Below, piece by piece: positions 1 to 7,920 of a stretch of DNA of 37,265 nucleotides. The DNA comes from Flavobacteriaceae bacterium. GTDB lineage: Bacteria > Bacteroidota > Bacteroidia > Flavobacteriales > Flavobacteriaceae. The position numbers and the translations under genes are program-made. The stretch lies in the NCBI GenBank assembly GCA_009921505.1, contig RFXU01000003.1, forward strand, positions 1-37,265. Reading direction: 5' to 3'. Under the pieces are notes generated by a model. It saw only the letters and a list, made by a program, of their open reading frames with translations. It was not told the origin of the DNA and searched no databases. Each line of letters opens with the position of its first letter. Position 1 is the first letter of the stretch.

Positions 1-1849
1 GCCATAGAGCAGCATTGTCATTTGTGTCCTCTGCACTACTCCAGAACCACTGACCTGCAAGTCCAAATTCCATTACGGCGGCAACAGAAATCCAATAACG
101 TGTATCAGGGTTAAGCGTTGCCTCAATTACTTGTGCAGGTTCTAGGGTAAAGTTACCATCCGCATCAGCATCAACACTGCCTGGAAAAGATTCTTGGTAA
201 CGGATGTCACCAGGAATACCATTATCATCGTTATAGATGGTTAATTGTACAGTACTGTTTGGATCACCAGGAAGACCAGGTGCACCCGCAGAATAACGTC
301 CTTGAATATCGATAGAACAAATAAGTCCAGCATCACCAGTAAAAATTACATCATCCACAGCGATACTTGTGAAATCTGGGAAGTCAGGGAAAATCTGTGC
401 TGGTGGTCCACCACCTGTTGGCACTTCATTTACATAAGAGAAGTCACCACAACCTGCAGGCTGAGTTCCAATCACAACATTTCCTAAAGCCCCTTCATTG
501 GCTGAACTAGCGTTAAGACCTACTACATACCAGCCGTATTGAACGAAAGTATCATCTGGCTCAACGTTCGTGTAACTCACTTCAAAATATTCGCCTTCGA
601 TTAGTGGAGCCGTCTCAATTTTCAGCACCGAGAAATTAGCGTTAAACACCTTAATGAATGCTTCAGCTTGATATGAAGGATCAATAGTATTGGAAAGCAC
701 ATAACCAGTCCAAATCAATTCTTGCTGAGCAAGAGAAGGATCGTCGACATAAGTATTAGCCTCCATTGTCTTATTCCCTAGACCAGTAGTTTGGTCGACC
801 CAGAATGGATCTGTTGGGTTATCATCATAGGTATTGAAGTTAGGATAAATAGTCACTGATCCATCTACAGGAGTAGGATCTACTACTGTTTTAAGATCTG
901 GCACCCCCCAAGGGCTTCCAAATACGAAACCACCTCCATTGGCAGGCGTTTCAAAAACGTTCATATACCCAATATAGTTGGCAGCAGGGTCAAAGTTAAT
1001 TACTGTTGCATTGCTTCCTGAACTACACTGACCAGAAAATGAATAAACCCCATCGAGAGTTGGATCAGCAACAGCACCATTTTGGAAAGAAGGTTGTCCT
1101 TCAATAGAGGCTGATGTAACTTCCCAAAACAACGGCCCACCTAAACTAGATACACCATTGTTTAAAGAGACCCAGTAAGTACCTTCACTTAAGGTTACAG
1201 GGGGCATATTCAACACAACTTCACTACCATCAAAACCAAAATTACCTCCGATGACAGTTTGAGAAGTAGGTGCTACACCCGCGAAGGAAGCAATTACCGC
1301 TCCTGGAGCCCCTCCTGCATCTTCCTTGATTTCTACATCTACAGAAACTACAGTCTCGCCTGGAGCAATGAATGTGTTATAGGTAATTTGATCAAAATCA
1401 AAGGTAACACCTGACTCAACGACAAAATCGTTTTCCACCGCACCGAAAGCTCCACCGTAGTTAAAACCGTTTTCCCATCCGTTACTTGGATTAGCATAGG
1501 TGCAAGGAGCTTGCTGTAGGCGATCAATGTTACTCTGACGTAAGACTACTGGATTACTCTGAGTAACACCTCTAGCGGCAGCATCCAAAACAAGAGTCGC
1601 ACTACTTGGTCGCTGAACAATTTGCTCAACAGAAATTTGATTCGTCTGCACTGATCTTTGAGCATTCTGAAGATAGTCAGAAAAAAAGGCTTCATTCCCA
1701 AGAAGACTTTGAACCTGATCACTACTTTCATTTGCCTGAGTTTGTTGCCCGGCAGCTACCCTATCTAATGAGGGAACGCGCTGCTGCATACGCTGACCAA
1801 AACTAGTCGCGAACGCAAACAAAGCGAAAATTAAAGTAATTTTTTTCAT
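1..1849 (-). CDS. Large secreted repeat-domain protein, C-terminus cut off by window edge
   Basis: Reading from the ATG at 1849 the frame stays open for 616 codons to the left edge, so this is the N-terminal part of a larger protein. It begins with a signal peptide (MKKITLIFALFAFATSFGQ, cleavage expected near residue 19), then a Gln/Ser-rich linker to about residue 115. Two beta-rich segments resemble each other: residues about 150-245 and about 510-616 both contain an acidic-Gly-x-PG turn followed by a YW-[VI]-S strand and an aromatic FW motif. The region between them looks like another extracellular module. This architecture fits cell-surface or T9SS-exported proteins of Flavobacteriia, whose sorting domain would lie beyond the edge. 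No catalytic motif is visible, so the function is unknown. Open frame, signal peptide and promoter make it a secure gene. Confidence 0.85.
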   Translation of the reverse strand, partial: MKKITLIFALFAFATSFGQRMQQRVPSLDRVAAGQQTQANESSDQVQSLLGNEAFFSDYLQNAQRSVQTNQISVEQIVQRPSSATLVLDAAARGVTQSNPVVLRQSNIDRLQQAPCTYANPSNGWENGFNYGGAFGAVENDFVVESGVTFDFDQITYNTFIAPGETVVSVDVEIKEDAGGAPGAVIASFAGVAPTSQTVIGGNFGFDGSEVVLNMPPVTLSEGTYWVSLNNGVSSLGGPLFWEVTSASIEGQPSFQNGAVADPTLDGVYSFSGQCSSGSNATVINFDPAANYIGYMNVFETPANGGGFVFGSPWGVPDLKTVVDPTPVDGSVTIYPNFNTYDDNPTDPFWVDQTTGLGNKTMEANTYVDDPSLAQQELIWTGYVLSNTIDPSYQAEAFIKVFNANFSVLKIETAPLIEGEYFEVSYTNVEPDDTFVQYGWYVVGLNASSANEGALGNVVIGTQPAGCGDFSYVNEVPTGGGPPAQIFPDFPDFTSIAVDDVIFTGDAGLICSIDIQGRYSAGAPGLPGDPNSTVQLTIYNDDNGIPGDIRYQESFPGSVDADADGNFTLEPAQVIEATLNPDTRYWISVAAVMEFGLAGQWFWSSAEDTNDNAALW

Positions 1850-1878
1850 AATTATCGATATAAATTAGTTATTAGACG

Positions 1879-1909
1879 TAAATGTATTTATAAAATTGAA
1901 ATTAACAAA
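1879..1909 (-). promoter_or_regulatory. Bacteroidota-type promoter for the secreted protein gene
   Basis: On the minus strand TTTG (1909-1906) is followed after exactly 19 nt by TACATTTA (1886-1879), seven of eight matches to the -7 consensus TAnnTTTG. The predicted start near 1872 gives a leader of about 23 nt. The -33 TTTG coincides with the foot of the fabI terminator hairpin. Confidence 0.5.
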
Positions 1910-1959
1910 GCGTTTTTAATCGGAATTTGCACCTATTCCGATTAAAAACGCTTTTTTTT
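1907..1959. terminator. Intrinsic terminator hairpin downstream of fabI
   Basis: A perfect 20-bp stem (1907-1926 with 1935-1954) encloses an 8-nt loop. It lies just past the fabI stop codon, so it should end the leftward fabI transcript. The run of eight T residues at 1952-1959 is on the plus strand, so the hairpin also has the form of a rightward terminator; on the minus strand the T tract is short (CTTTG). Confidence 0.75.
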
Positions 1960-1978
1960 CGAGCAATGAATTCTGAAG

Positions 1979-2794
1979 TTATTGTTCGGTAAAATATTCC
2001 ATAACCGCGTCGCTTACCCCCATGTTAGAAAAACCACCGTCGTTGTAAAGATTTTGAAGGGTCACACGTTTTGTTAAATCACTAAACATGGCAACAGTAT
2101 AATTCGCACAATCAAGAGCCGTTGCATTCCCCAAAGGTGACATTTTCTCAGCATAAGCAATAAAACCATCAAATCCTTTAACCCCTTGACCTGCAGTAGT
2201 CGGTGTGGGCGATTGTGATATAGTATTCACGCGCACTTTTTTATCTCGTCCAAAAAAGTAGCCAAAACTTCGCGCTATGGACTCTAGATAAGCCTTATTA
2301 TCGGCCATATCGTTGTAGTCTGGAAATACGCGCTGGGCGGCCATGTAGGATAAGGCAACAATGCTCCCCCACTCATTCATTGCATCCTGTTTATAGAGCA
2401 CTTGCATGGTTTTGTGAAAAGATCCCGCTGAAACATCCCACCCTTTGTGGGTCCAATCGTAATTTTGATCCGTATAATGCTTCCCTTTACGCACATTTAC
2501 AGACATCCCAATGGAGTGAAGTACAAAATCAAGTTTGCCTCCGAGTATTTCCATGGATTGACTGACCAAGTTATTTAAATCGTCGAGACTTGTTGCATCA
2601 GCAGGAATAATTTGAGCGCCTGTAGCTTTGGCCAGCGCATCAATTTGTCCCATCCGCATGGCAATCGGGGCATTGGTCAAAACAAATTGTCCCCCTTCTT
2701 CATGAATGCGTTCTGCTGTTTTCCAAGCGATGGAATTCGGATCAAGTGCACCAAAAATAATACCCTTTTTTCCTTTAAGTAAGTTATAGGCCAT
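1979..2794 (-). CDS. fabI: Enoyl-[acyl-carrier-protein] reductase (NADH), FabI
   Basis: Catalyses the last step of each fatty acid elongation cycle, reducing trans-2-enoyl-ACP in the cytoplasm. The 271-residue length is normal for FabI. It is an atypical short-chain dehydrogenase: the N-terminus carries a GIIFGALDPNSIAW nucleotide-binding segment, and the active site matches FabI with Tyr150 in the SYMAAQR segment and the Tyr160-x6-Lys167 pair in DYNDMADNK, corresponding to E. coli Tyr146, Tyr156 and Lys163. The SQSPTPTTAG segment near residue 193 replaces the usual substrate-loop sequence of proteobacterial FabI; this form is common in Bacteroidota as far as I know. It sits 34 nt after recN with its own promoter-like element and ends in a strong hairpin, so it can be transcribed alone or with the block upstream. 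Confidence 0.95.
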   Translation of the reverse strand: MAYNLLKGKKGIIFGALDPNSIAWKTAERIHEEGGQFVLTNAPIAMRMGQIDALAKATGAQIIPADATSLDDLNNLVSQSMEILGGKLDFVLHSIGMSVNVRKGKHYTDQNYDWTHKGWDVSAGSFHKTMQVLYKQDAMNEWGSIVALSYMAAQRVFPDYNDMADNKAYLESIARSFGYFFGRDKKVRVNTISQSPTPTTAGQGVKGFDGFIAYAEKMSPLGNATALDCANYTVAMFSDLTKRVTLQNLYNDGGFSNMGVSDAVMEYFTEQ

Positions 2795-2818
2795 GAATTC
2801 AAAAATTGGTTAATAAGG

Positions 2819-2826
2819 CAAATATA
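2819..2826 (-). promoter_or_regulatory. -7 promoter element upstream of fabI
   Basis: TATATTTG on the minus strand matches the Bacteroidota -7 consensus TAnnTTTG in all fixed positions. It lies 24 nt before the fabI ATG, in the recN-fabI gap. I see no good TTTG at the expected -33 distance, so the call is tentative. Confidence 0.35.
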
Positions 2827-2828
2827 AC

Positions 2829-4481
2829 TCAATTCAACAATTGACGGGCATGTGCCTTTGCAGAATCTGTAAGCTCATGACCTCCAATCATTTGGGCGAT
2901 TTCTAAAACGCGCTGTGGCGCATCAAGATCTTGAATGAATGTCTGGGTTTTATCCCCTTGTGTTTTCTTAAAGATTCGTTTGTGAAAACGTCCCTTTGCC
3001 GCTGTTTGTGGGAGATGGGTCAGGCAAAACAATTGGCCACGGGCGCTTATTTGAAGTAAAATTTCTGCCATCTTTAGCGCTGTATCGCCAGAAATACCCG
3101 TATCAATTTCATCAAAAATTAAAGTGGGAAGCTGCTGATATTCAGCCAAAACGGCTTTAACAGATAAAGTCACCCGGCTCATTTCTCCGCCCGAGGCTAC
3201 TTTTTCAATTGGACGTAGCTCAATACCTTTATTGGCTGAAAACCATATTGAAGAACGTACCCCCCCATCTGCATTTAATATTGGGGTTCGCTCGAGTTTA
3301 AAATTCAAACGGGCTTCGGGAAGGGCGAGTTCTCTGAAAAAATTCATTAACCGATTTTCTATCTCGGGAATCACGGCTAATCGACTTTCAAACAGTTGAT
3401 CCGCTTGTATCTCCAAGCCCTCTTTCATGGCCGAAAGATCACGCTCTAATTTTGTTATGGCTTCATCGAGTTCACCTGAATCTTGAAGTCTTTGAGATAA
3501 GTCGTCACGCAGATCAATAAGCTCAGCAACAGTTTGCATGCCATGCTTGCGTTGTACACGATAAAGCTCATCGAGCAACTGCTCGATTCGCGCAAGTTCT
3601 TCGGGTTCGTGCTCCGTAGAATCAAGTTGAGCGTCCAAAGTTGATTGAATATCCTCAAGTTCAATACGTACTGCGTCAATTCTATGGGTGAGCTGCAAGA
3701 ATTCATCGGCCACTTTTCCAATTGAATTGATGCGCTGACGAATCTGAAAAAGTCGATCGAGTAAACCAAGCTCGTCCTGTCCTATCAAGGCAGCAACTTC
3801 CTGAACAACATTTTGAATTTGTTCTTGATTCTGCGCCATATTCCGGCTTTGCTCTAACTGCTCCTGATCAAGATTATCAAGATTTAGGGCATTGAGTTCC
3901 TCCAATACAAATTTTTGATAATCCTCTTCTTGTAAAGCCTTTTGACGGCGCCCCACGAGACTTTCATATTCTTCTTTGGTTTTTTGCCAAAGCCTATACT
4001 CATTAGTGTATTTTTTGACGGCCCCTTCTAAGCCGGCTATGGTGTCTAAAAAATTAAGTTGAAAATGCTCATTCTCCAAATTATGGGTATCACTTTGATG
4101 ATGAATCTCGACAAGATACTTTTTGAGCTCTTGAACTTGATTGAGACTAACGGGAGAATCATTTACAAAAGCACGCGACTTACCACTGGGCCATATCTCG
4201 CGACGTAATATTGTATTGTTGTCGTAATCTAATTCTAATTGTTCAAATAAAGACTGAAGGTGATAAGATGCAAGATCAAAATGAGCCTCCACGATGCATT
4301 TTTGCTCTGGATTCCGCATCACCTTGGTGTCTGCACGACGACCAAGGACTAAATCAAGTGCCCCCAAAAGTATGGACTTCCCTGCTCCAGTCTCACCGGT
4401 GATTACCGTAAAACCAGTATCAAATGAGGCTTGAAGATCCTCAATTAACGCATAATTTTTTATGATTAATGACTTGAGCAC
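2829..4481 (-). CDS. recN: DNA repair protein RecN
   Basis: SMC-like ATPase of double-strand break repair. The 550 residues match the family length. The Walker A motif GETGAGKS is at 29-36, the ABC signature SGGEMSR at about 430 and the Walker B LIFDEIDTGISG at about 454; between them is a long Glu/Gln/Leu-rich coiled coil (about 155-370), which is the RecN hairpin arm. The start is GTG at 4481, since the N-terminus MLKSLIIKNYALIE aligns with the family start and no ATG lies nearby. The -7-like GATTTTTG ends on the G of this GTG and so is unlikely to be its promoter. The gene lies 53 nt after the DUF4835 gene and is probably read through from it. Confidence 0.95.
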   Translation of the reverse strand: MLKSLIIKNYALIEDLQASFDTGFTVITGETGAGKSILLGALDLVLGRRADTKVMRNPEQKCIVEAHFDLASYHLQSLFEQLELDYDNNTILRREIWPSGKSRAFVNDSPVSLNQVQELKKYLVEIHHQSDTHNLENEHFQLNFLDTIAGLEGAVKKYTNEYRLWQKTKEEYESLVGRRQKALQEEDYQKFVLEELNALNLDNLDQEQLEQSRNMAQNQEQIQNVVQEVAALIGQDELGLLDRLFQIRQRINSIGKVADEFLQLTHRIDAVRIELEDIQSTLDAQLDSTEHEPEELARIEQLLDELYRVQRKHGMQTVAELIDLRDDLSQRLQDSGELDEAITKLERDLSAMKEGLEIQADQLFESRLAVIPEIENRLMNFFRELALPEARLNFKLERTPILNADGGVRSSIWFSANKGIELRPIEKVASGGEMSRVTLSVKAVLAEYQQLPTLIFDEIDTGISGDTALKMAEILLQISARGQLFCLTHLPQTAAKGRFHKRIFKKTQGDKTQTFIQDLDAPQRVLEIAQMIGGHELTDSAKAHARQLLN

Positions 4482-4534
4482 AAAAATCGATTAAGGCCCC
4501 CATGAATCAAAAGTTCATAAGATTCGGCCTGAGG

Positions 4535-5425
4535 TTAAAGTTTAATTTTATTCCAATTGTCACTCTTGGTCGGCGCAATACGCTTAAGAATTTCAACCAA
4601 CTCTGTGATTTCAATGGTCGGCCCATCTGAAAAAATCTGCTGAATTTCATCAGACTTAGCATCAAAAAATGTCCGCATTAAAAACGAATTGGGTCGACGG
4701 TCATTGACTTTTTTTAGAAGAATTACCGCATCACGCACCCCTGTTTTTCCATTTTTAAGATTAGAGGACATCAAATCCAATCCAGCACGATGATAATCGT
4801 ACATTGCCTGCCTAAAGTCTTGATAAACATTAGACAAAACGGCATCATTAAATCGATAACGGGATTGTGTTCCATCCACGGCTTTCCAGCCTTGATAGTT
4901 GCTCGAAGCAGCAGTATTTACGATTTGTCTGGCCTGTGAAAAGTAGGGATCTCCACCATTTAGAGAGAAAGTATCGGCATCAAGACCAATAATGGTATAA
5001 ACATGATAGGCCAGTATAGACACCAAATTAGAATCAAAATTGTTGATGTTGAATACCAGCGGTTGAAATTCAGAATATTCAAATACGAATTGTCGATCGT
5101 TGTAATTATAAACGGGACTGTCATATGTGGAACCATAAATTGTCCGAGAAGACTGTACTTGAAGGCTTCCTGAAAATGTGGTGGATTCAAAGCTTTGTAG
5201 AATCAGGGTGAAATTACAATCGATGCGCTCCTGATTAGTAAAGGTTCGATTGGTCCATTGTGTTTCATTCAATAACTCCGTTAATTGATCCTTCAAAGTT
5301 CGAAAAACCTGTGCATTGGGTTGACCGGTCTGTTCTGCGTCAATAGTTACTGTGGCATTGAGTTCTTGCCCTTGAACAAGTGTAGTAAAACATCCCAGAA
5401 AAAGGAGAATAACTATGTTACGCAT
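4535..5425 (-). CDS. DUF4835 family periplasmic/outer-membrane-associated protein
   Basis: I recognise the family but it has no assigned biochemical function. I chose the ATG at 5425: it gives 296 residues starting with a clean signal peptide (MRNIVILLFLGCFTTLVQGQ), and the start overlaps the coaBC stop by 8 nt, a typical coupled junction. The open frame extends 47 codons further upstream, but that part is coaBC in another frame. After the signal peptide comes a beta-rich N-terminal half with many aromatic and Asn residues (PVYNYNDRQFVFEYSEFQPL region), then a mostly helical half containing GLDADTFSLNGGDPYF and RRPNSFLMRTFFDAKSDEI. In Flavobacteriia the family sits in this same place between coaBC and recN, which suggests an envelope housekeeping role, though that is only inference from position. 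Confidence 0.85.
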   Translation of the reverse strand: MRNIVILLFLGCFTTLVQGQELNATVTIDAEQTGQPNAQVFRTLKDQLTELLNETQWTNRTFTNQERIDCNFTLILQSFESTTFSGSLQVQSSRTIYGSTYDSPVYNYNDRQFVFEYSEFQPLVFNINNFDSNLVSILAYHVYTIIGLDADTFSLNGGDPYFSQARQIVNTAASSNYQGWKAVDGTQSRYRFNDAVLSNVYQDFRQAMYDYHRAGLDLMSSNLKNGKTGVRDAVILLKKVNDRRPNSFLMRTFFDAKSDEIQQIFSDGPTIEITELVEILKRIAPTKSDNWNKIKL

Positions 5426-6626
5426 CTTTAATTTGTCTGATAAAGTCAATAATATCTTGAGCGACCAATTCCTTTGATTTGAGTTCATACTCGTGTTGGT
5501 TCTGGCTTCGATCAATAATCGTAATCTTGTTTGTGTCCGCCCCAAAAGCAACGCCTTGGTCTTCAAGCGAATTTAAAACAATTAAATCTAAATTCTTTTT
5601 CTCAAGCTTGCTTTTTGCATGCTTTAAAGCGTCTTGAGTCTCAAGGGCAAAACCTACCAAACACTGATTTTGCTTGATACTCCCAAGATGAGCCGCGATA
5701 TCAATCGTAGGACTCAGCTCAATGGACAACGATTCTGTTTTGCTTTTTATTTTATGTTGTGCCACTTCTTTTGGCCTAAAATCGGCCACCGCGGCACATA
5801 ATATAACCACATCGCAATCATTGAAGTGCGTCAACACCCCTTTGAGCATCTCTTCTCCTGTCACCGTATTTATTTTTTTAATTCCGGGGACCAATAGAAG
5901 ATCTCGTGTAGGACCTGAAACAAGCACAACCTCAGCGCCCAAGCGGGCTGCTGCATTGGCTATGGCGTAACCCATTTTACCGCTGGAAAAATTTCCGATG
6001 TATCGGACTGGATCAATGGGTTCAAAAGTTGGTCCAGCAGTGACTAAATAGCGTTTACCTGCCAAGGGTAATTTCGTCGATAAATCATTTTTTAAAAAGG
6101 CCAAAATATGTTCAGGCTCTGCCATTCGGCCTGGGCCAATGAGACCGCTGGCCAGAGCACCATGCTCCGATGGGATCATGATGTTGCCAAACTCCTTTAA
6201 TCGTTTAAACGACGTTTGAGTGGCAGGATGTTCGTGCATATCAAGGTCCATTGCTGGAGCAAAATAAACATCACATTCTGCAGACAAATAAGCGGCTAAT
6301 AATAGATTATCGCAAGCGCCATTAGCCATTTTGGATAGCGTGTTCGCCGTTGCTGGAGCAATTAAAAAAAGATCCGCCCATCGACCTAAATGAACATGAT
6401 TGTTCCATAGACCTTGATCCGGCGAATCTTCATCGGTAAATGTCCAATAAACAGGGTTTTCGGATAATACGGAAAGGGTTAACGGCGCGACAAATTCTCG
6501 GGCATCAGGAGTCATAATCACACGAACCTCAGCACCTTCCTTTTTTAGTAAACGCACCAAAGCCGGGGTCTTGTAGGCGGCTATTCCCGCTGTAACTCCC
6601 AACAAAATGTGTTTACCCGCTAACAT
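5418..6626 (-). CDS. coaBC: Bifunctional phosphopantothenoylcysteine decarboxylase / phosphopantothenate-cysteine ligase CoaBC
   Basis: Performs two successive steps of coenzyme A synthesis: ligation of cysteine to 4'-phosphopantothenate and FMN-dependent decarboxylation of the product. Residues 1 to about 185 are the CoaC flavoprotein domain, with GVTAGIAAYK at 10-19, the catalytic His at about 77 (NNHVHLGRWAD), PATANTLSKMANG at 91-103 and the PAMD-x-DM motif at 124-130. The CoaB half has GPTFEPIDPVRYIGNFSSGK (188-207) and AAVADFRPKEVAQHKIKS (278-295). The flap before GPGRM reads LASGLI where E. coli has the Cys of LACG, so that cysteine is absent. The length of 402 fits. The stop overlaps the DUF4835 start, and the omega-like gene ends 12 nt upstream, so these are one operon. 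Confidence 0.95.
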   Translation of the reverse strand: MLAGKHILLGVTAGIAAYKTPALVRLLKKEGAEVRVIMTPDAREFVAPLTLSVLSENPVYWTFTDEDSPDQGLWNNHVHLGRWADLFLIAPATANTLSKMANGACDNLLLAAYLSAECDVYFAPAMDLDMHEHPATQTSFKRLKEFGNIMIPSEHGALASGLIGPGRMAEPEHILAFLKNDLSTKLPLAGKRYLVTAGPTFEPIDPVRYIGNFSSGKMGYAIANAAARLGAEVVLVSGPTRDLLLVPGIKKINTVTGEEMLKGVLTHFNDCDVVILCAAVADFRPKEVAQHKIKSKTESLSIELSPTIDIAAHLGSIKQNQCLVGFALETQDALKHAKSKLEKKNLDLIVLNSLEDQGVAFGADTNKITIIDRSQNQHEYELKSKELVAQDIIDFIRQIKDA

Positions 6627-6638
6627 TGCTCGAGGCGT

Positions 6639-6971
6639 TTAGTCGATTACCTCGTCCTTGGTGTTACGATGGTAAATTTTTTGTTCAAGCCATTCTTGAA
6701 CAGCTAAAGCGTGTGGCTTGGGCAGACGTTCGTAAAATTTAGAAACTTCGATTTGTTCCTTGTTCTCGAAAATTTCTTCCAAACTGTCATTGTACGTCGC
6801 GAACTCATCTAACTTCTCAGTAAGTTCCTTTTTAATATCTCCGTTAATCTGTACTGCGCGCTTGGCGATAATGGAGATTGCCTCGTAAATATTGCCGGTA
6901 GGGGCATCTAATTGATTTTTATCAATAGTTGTTGTGTTTACTGGGGCGTCCGAATTTCTGATATCACTCAT
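6639..6971 (-). CDS. rpoZ: DNA-directed RNA polymerase omega subunit (RpoZ/RPB6-like)
   Basis: A 110-residue protein whose conserved core NIYEAISIIAKRAVQING (about 27-44) matches the omega/RPB6 helix that wraps the beta-prime C-terminus and helps RNA polymerase assembly. The N-terminal 25 residues are polar and Thr/Asn-rich. The C-terminal extension (EFATYNDSLEEIFENKEQIE onwards) is longer than and unlike that of proteobacterial RpoZ, but is usual in Flavobacteriia. It sits 12 nt after bamD and 12 nt before coaBC, a position I associate with omega in this class. It is less certain than its neighbours because the family is short and divergent. Confidence 0.75.
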   Translation of the reverse strand: MSDIRNSDAPVNTTTIDKNQLDAPTGNIYEAISIIAKRAVQINGDIKKELTEKLDEFATYNDSLEEIFENKEQIEVSKFYERLPKPHALAVQEWLEQKIYHRNTKDEVID

Positions 6972-6983
6972 AGAGATGGTATA

Positions 6984-7799
6984 TTAGTTTGTAGATAAAG
7001 TCTGTTCTTGTAATTGGGTATTGATTTGAAGTAATATTTCTTCTGCAGCGCCACGCTGTGCACTACTGCTGTAATACTTCATGAAACTGTCAAAATATTT
7101 TTTAGCCATTTCGAGGCGTTCTTTCACCAGGTAAGAGACACTGTTCTGAGCCAACTCATAGGCAGACGCTAAGCGTCCGAAATAAGCCTCTTCGCGGTAA
7201 ATTGACCCGGGGTGGTCTAATATGAAATTATCAAAGGCCTTGATTGCGGCTTTGTAATCACTAATGCGGCGGTATTGTTTGGCCGTTTCTATGTCCTTTT
7301 TCTCCAGCTTTACTTTTAACTCTTGCACCATGTCGTTACACTGCGCCCGATATTCAGATTCAGGATAGTTATCGACAAAGCCCTGCAATTTCTCCAAGGC
7401 GATATAGGTGTCTTTTTGATCCAAAGAGTAGCGTGGCGATAATTCGTAATAGCTCCTAGCGGATTTGTAAGCCGCCATTTCTAATGAATCGCTTTTTGGA
7501 TAAGAAACAACAAAACGTTCAAATTGATAACCGGCCAGATAATAATCTTCTAGATTGTAAAACGTATTTGCGTAGCGATACATCAAAGGCTCTGCTTGAG
7601 GCTTACCCCGGTAAATGGGGACAATTTGCTCCATTAAGGGCAAGGCCTTTTTGTATTTTTTCGCTTTGTAAAGCGAGTCGGCCATATTGTATTTTGCTGC
7701 CGTATCGTCTGAGCGCAACAGTTTTTGATACTCACTGCAGCCAGAGAGCAAAATACTCAAAACAAGTACACTAGCAAATTTCAGGTCCTTCCAATTCAT
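6984..7799 (-). CDS. bamD: Outer membrane protein assembly factor BamD (lipoprotein)
   Basis: Lipoprotein component of the BAM complex that inserts beta-barrels into the outer membrane. The N-terminus is a type II signal (MNWKDLKFASVLVLSILLSGC) with lipobox LSGC and the lipidated Cys at 21. The mature protein is a string of tetratricopeptide-like helix pairs: YNMADSLYKAKKYKKALPL (about 37-55), YRYANTFYNLEDYYLAGYQF, SARSYYELSPRYSLDQKDTY, and YRRISDYKAAIKAFDNFI near 181-198. At 271 residues it is a little longer than E. coli BamD (about 245). It heads the bamD-omega-coaBC-DUF4835-recN run, and a -7 element lies only 4 nt before the ATG. Confidence 0.9.
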   Translation of the reverse strand: MNWKDLKFASVLVLSILLSGCSEYQKLLRSDDTAAKYNMADSLYKAKKYKKALPLMEQIVPIYRGKPQAEPLMYRYANTFYNLEDYYLAGYQFERFVVSYPKSDSLEMAAYKSARSYYELSPRYSLDQKDTYIALEKLQGFVDNYPESEYRAQCNDMVQELKVKLEKKDIETAKQYRRISDYKAAIKAFDNFILDHPGSIYREEAYFGRLASAYELAQNSVSYLVKERLEMAKKYFDSFMKYYSSSAQRGAAEEILLQINTQLQEQTLSTN

Positions 7800-7803
7800 C
7801 GGG

Positions 7804-7811
7804 CAAAAGTA
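7804..7811 (-). promoter_or_regulatory. -7 promoter element abutting bamD start
   Basis: TACTTTTG on the minus strand matches TAnnTTTG perfectly and ends 4 nt before the bamD ATG. At the -33 distance there is TTTT rather than TTTG. If active, transcription would begin at or inside the start codon, giving a leaderless mRNA. Confidence 0.4.
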
Positions 7812-7920
7812 AGCAATTAATGACAGTATTAAAAAAGAATTTTCGACCGTTAAATTACCCTATCAACATGAAGGAACGCCCGTCTTTGGTAAAAGTTTAA
7901 CACCGATGGAAATGTAAATC

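Noticed and set aside
245-487. Short plus-strand open frame inside the left-edge gene
   Set aside because: It is antisense to the continuous 616-codon minus-strand frame and its Arg/Thr/Trp-rich composition is not protein-like.
5426-5566. 47-residue N-terminal extension of the DUF4835 protein
   Set aside because: It lies within coaBC in another frame and would bury the signal peptide; the ATG at 5425 is the better start.
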